Positions 5,554 to 7,178 of a DNA stretch of 7,178 nt are shown piece after piece. Origin of the DNA: SAR324 cluster bacterium (GTDB lineage Bacteria > SAR324 > JACQKK01); contig JAPUJL010000270.1 of NCBI GenBank assembly GCA_027296185.1, forward strand, positions 1-7,178, read 5' to 3'. The translations under genes were made by a program, and so were the position numbers. The first letter of the stretch is position 1. Each line of letters begins with the position of its first letter. The notes under the pieces were generated by a model. The model ran no database searches and was not told the DNA's origin. It saw nothing but the letters and a program-made list of their open reading frames with translations.

Positions 5554-6258
5554 TCAGCCTCCGCAGATCTCGGCAATCCGCTGCTTCAGGTGCTCCCGGT
5601 CGTCCCGCCAAGCGCCCGATTCGATCCGTTGCTGGAGGGCATCGATGCGGTTTTCCTTCACGTAGGCCAGGAACAGGTTGGGGCACAGCCCCTCGCTGTC
5701 GTCTTCCAGGATGCCCGCCACCTGCTCGTACAAGCCGTTGTTGTCCGGCTCGACGCGCTGTTTGAGCAGCGCAAGCAGCACGGTCTTCTGGATTTCGGCA
5801 TCGGTCTCGACGATGTGCAGGAGGGAATCCAGATTGCGGTATTCGAAATACTTGCGGAAGATGGCGGGGAACAGGCTGTCCAGCGGACGGCGCGCGCCGT
5901 TTGCCAGCCGCCCGCCCGCCGCTTCGAACTCTCCGCGAATGATCCTTCTCGCGATCAGCAAGGCCAGGTCCGGCCGCTTTTCCAGTTTGGCGCGGAACAG
6001 CGCGAAGAACTCCTCGCTGAAAATTCCGAGCAGTGCCCGGACGATGCGGCCACGGGACTGGGGATCCACGATCCGGTGGCTCTCGCAGATTTGATCCGCC
6101 AGGTATTCCAGCATCCGCCCCTGCACCAGGTTGGTCAGGTTGTGCACCAACTGCGTTTCGGGGGGAAACTCGGCGCGTTCCGACAGGCAGCGCGCCATGG
6201 CCTGGGTATAAGGGCTGATCTTGCCCAGGACCCGGTTGGTGGGGGACTTTTCAGGCAT
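5554..6258 (-). CDS. Uncharacterised all-helical soluble protein
   Basis: I do not recognise this 234-residue protein. It has no signal peptide or membrane helix and reads as helical throughout: amphipathic stretches at about 34-60, 68-92, 95-112, 128-165 and 195-232. The middle is rich in Phe/Leu/Arg (for example SEEFFALFRAKLEKRPDLAL, 81-100). There are four scattered cysteines (24, 58, 192, 232) with no metal motif. The codon-frame signal is good and the ATG at 6258 has a purine-bearing upstream (GCGGAATCAGA). An upstream in-frame extension to 6387 would translate the GC palindromes and is rejected. It is followed 40 bp later by the DUF2203 gene and preceded by a 240-bp gap holding palindromes and a weak promoter. 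A helical scaffold or regulatory role is possible, but nothing supports a specific function. Confidence 0.72.
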   Translation of the reverse strand: MPEKSPTNRVLGKISPYTQAMARCLSERAEFPPETQLVHNLTNLVQGRMLEYLADQICESHRIVDPQSRGRIVRALLGIFSEEFFALFRAKLEKRPDLALLIARRIIRGEFEAAGGRLANGARRPLDSLFPAIFRKYFEYRNLDSLLHIVETDAEIQKTVLLALLKQRVEPDNNGLYEQVAGILEDDSEGLCPNLFLAYVKENRIDALQQRIESGAWRDDREHLKQRIAEICGG

Positions 6259-6290
6259 CGTCTGATTCCGCGGTACGGCGAACAACTCCG

Positions 6291-6329
6291 CCCCTGGCAG
6301 GGGGCAGCCGGCAGCCCGGGCCCGGGCTG
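6291..6329. promoter_or_regulatory. Two adjacent GC palindromes upstream of the helical protein gene
   Basis: CCCCTGGCAGGGG (6291-6303) is a 13-bp inverted repeat with one central base. CAGCCCGGGCCCGGGCTG (6312-6329) is a perfect 18-bp palindrome, the longest in the window. Their centres are about 24 bp apart and they sit 33-71 bp upstream of the ATG at 6258. They could be operator sites, leader hairpins or a terminator for moaC. Confidence 0.4.
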
Positions 6330-6401
6330 GGCGATGACAAATTTCCAGGGCCTGACTGCCCAGCGGAAGCGGCCCAACCCCGTCCACAGGATCTTGCTCG
6401 A

Positions 6402-6430
6402 CCTATGCGCCCATCTGCGTGATATGACAA
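6402..6430 (-). promoter_or_regulatory. Weak sigma70-like promoter for the helical protein gene
   Basis: On the minus strand TTGTCA (6430-6425) and CATAGG (6407-6402) are 17 bases apart. The -10 matches only half the consensus. This is the most AT-containing stretch of the 6259-6498 gap, which also has a CCGGCCGGCCGG palindrome (6482-6493) just after moaC. Confidence 0.25.
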
Positions 6431-6498
6431 GGACTTTTCGCTATTGGGCGCCGAACGGCTCGATTCGGCCGAGACCGGAAGCCGGCCGGCCGGAGAAT

Positions 6499-7008
6499 TC
6501 AGCGGGGAGATTCGTTGAGGTAGGGACCGCTCTTCCCGCCGGTCTTCTTGACCAGGTAGATCCGGTCGATCACCATGCCCTTGTCCACCGCCTTGCACAT
6601 GTCGTAGAAGGTCAGGGCGGCCATGGAGACCGCCATCAGGGCTTCCATCTCCACGCCGGTCTTGGCCTCGGTCTTGGCGGTGGCTTCGATGCGCACCTCC
6701 CCGGCCCCCTTGTCCAGGGTCAGTTCCACATCGACCACATTCAGGGGTAGGGGGTGGCACATGGGGATCAGCGCCCCCGTCTGTTTCGCGGCGAGGATGG
6801 CGGCGGTCTTGGCCACCGTGAACGCGTCCCCCTTCTCCAGCGTGCCCGCCTCGAGCACCTCGGCCAACTCCGGGCTGATGCGGACGGTGCCGGTGGCGGT
6901 GGCCTCGCGGACGGTGGCGGTCTTGCCGCCCACATCCACCATTCGGGCGCGGCCTGTTTGGGTATCGAAGTGGCTGAGGGAAGCGCTTCCCGGGTGGCGG
7001 GCAGCCAT
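6499..7008 (-). CDS. moaC: Cyclic pyranopterin monophosphate synthase
   Basis: MoaC converts 3',8-cyclo-7,8-dihydro-GTP, made by MoaA, into cyclic pyranopterin monophosphate, the first stable intermediate of molybdenum cofactor synthesis. The 169-residue length fits (E. coli ~161). Family landmarks are intact: MVDVGGKTATVREA (23-36), KGDAF with Lys59, LIPMCHPLPL with His85 (80-89), KTGVEMEAL with Glu120 and Glu122 (116-124), DMCKAV with Asp136 and Lys139 (136-141), and KTGGKSG (155-161). These line up with E. coli K51, H77, E112, E114, D128 and K131, so the enzyme should be active as a cytoplasmic hexamer. The ATG at 7008 lies 5 bases after the upstream gene's TAA and lacks a Shine-Dalgarno, suggesting translational coupling. 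No other moa genes are visible in the window. Confidence 0.96.
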   Translation of the reverse strand: MAARHPGSASLSHFDTQTGRARMVDVGGKTATVREATATGTVRISPELAEVLEAGTLEKGDAFTVAKTAAILAAKQTGALIPMCHPLPLNVVDVELTLDKGAGEVRIEATAKTEAKTGVEMEALMAVSMAALTFYDMCKAVDKGMVIDRIYLVKKTGGKSGPYLNESPR

Positions 7009-7013
7009 GGGGC

Positions 7014-7178
7014 TTAGCTGGCGCTCGCGGTGCGGGGCTCGGCCACCTCGTCGGGAATGGAGGGATCCTCTTCCCAGGTGTCGGTGTCCTCCCGCAGGCC
7101 CACCAGCTTCTCAATCAGTTCCTGGACGCTCTGCAGCCGGTTGAGCCGGTAGCCGTTGGAGCCGGAGAAGAACAGTCC
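7014..7178 (-). CDS. C-terminus of a probable nitronate monooxygenase-type flavoprotein (runs off right edge)
   Basis: Only the last 54 residues are present, ending at TAA 7016-7014. They begin GLFFSGSNGYRLNRLQSVQE and continue LIEKLVG, which resembles the end of NAD(P)H-dependent flavin oxidoreductases of the nitronate monooxygenase (2-nitropropane dioxygenase) family, where a 'F-x-G-x-N-x-Y-R' strand precedes 'I-x-S-V-x-E-L'. An acidic tail (REDTDTWEEDPSIPDEVAEP) and a short Ala/Ser end follow. Members are FMN-dependent TIM-barrel enzymes that oxidise nitronates, but the family also includes other flavoproteins. The FMN-binding core is outside the window. The gene lies 5 bp upstream of moaC on the same strand and probably shares its transcript. 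Confidence 0.5.
   Translation of the reverse strand, partial: GLFFSGSNGYRLNRLQSVQELIEKLVGLREDTDTWEEDPSIPDEVAEPRTASAS

Noticed and set aside
5512..6750. A 412-codon open frame on the plus strand
   Set aside because: It runs antisense to the DUF2203-helical-moaC group and mirrors their codons (His/Gln/Leu/Gly-rich), with no recognisable domain.

Overview
The window is GC-rich, tightly packed DNA from a Gram-negative-type bacterium. An YqgE/AlgH-family gene, a periplasmic S41-type protease and a molybdopterin gene all fit a proteobacterium or a neighbouring phylum. The SerRS subtype and the DUF2203 protein are less typical of ordinary gammaproteobacteria, so I would not place it more precisely. 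Most of the DNA is chromosomal housekeeping. I see no transposase, phage gene, tRNA, rRNA or CRISPR array.

Layout, left to right. The minus strand carries the start of an exported S41 (C-terminal processing) peptidase that runs off the left edge (338 to 1). Upstream of it lies a DUF2254-like four-helix membrane protein with a large soluble helical tail (2127 to 526). A divergent intergenic region with two look-alike palindromes leads into serS on the plus strand (2297-3556). After serS come a bulged hairpin, an AT-rich palindrome and two mutually exclusive hairpins that end just before yqgE (3731-4288). After yqgE come two more hairpins, a sigma70-like promoter and a long leader, then a small exported protein of unknown function (4587-4988). 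That gene converges on a minus-strand group: DUF2203 protein (5513-5133), an unrecognised all-helical protein (6258-5554), moaC (7008-6499), and the C-terminus of a probable nitronate monooxygenase-type flavoprotein that enters from the right edge (7178-7014).

Functionally the genes are a mixed set: serine charging (SerS), molybdenum cofactor synthesis (MoaC), envelope proteolysis (S41), and several conserved but poorly understood proteins (DUF2254-like, YqgE, DUF2203). They do not form a recognisable pathway or defence system. Probable transcription units are [flavoprotein-moaC] and [helical protein-DUF2203]. The others look monocistronic.

The most unusual material lies between the genes. 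The convergent intergenic region 4986-5135 is a diverged inverted repeat of about 150 bp whose outer ends are the TGA stop codons of the two flanking genes. The yqgE leader holds two overlapping, mutually exclusive perfect hairpins just before its start codon. These are structural observations from reading the sequence; no folding energies, database searches or expression data were available.
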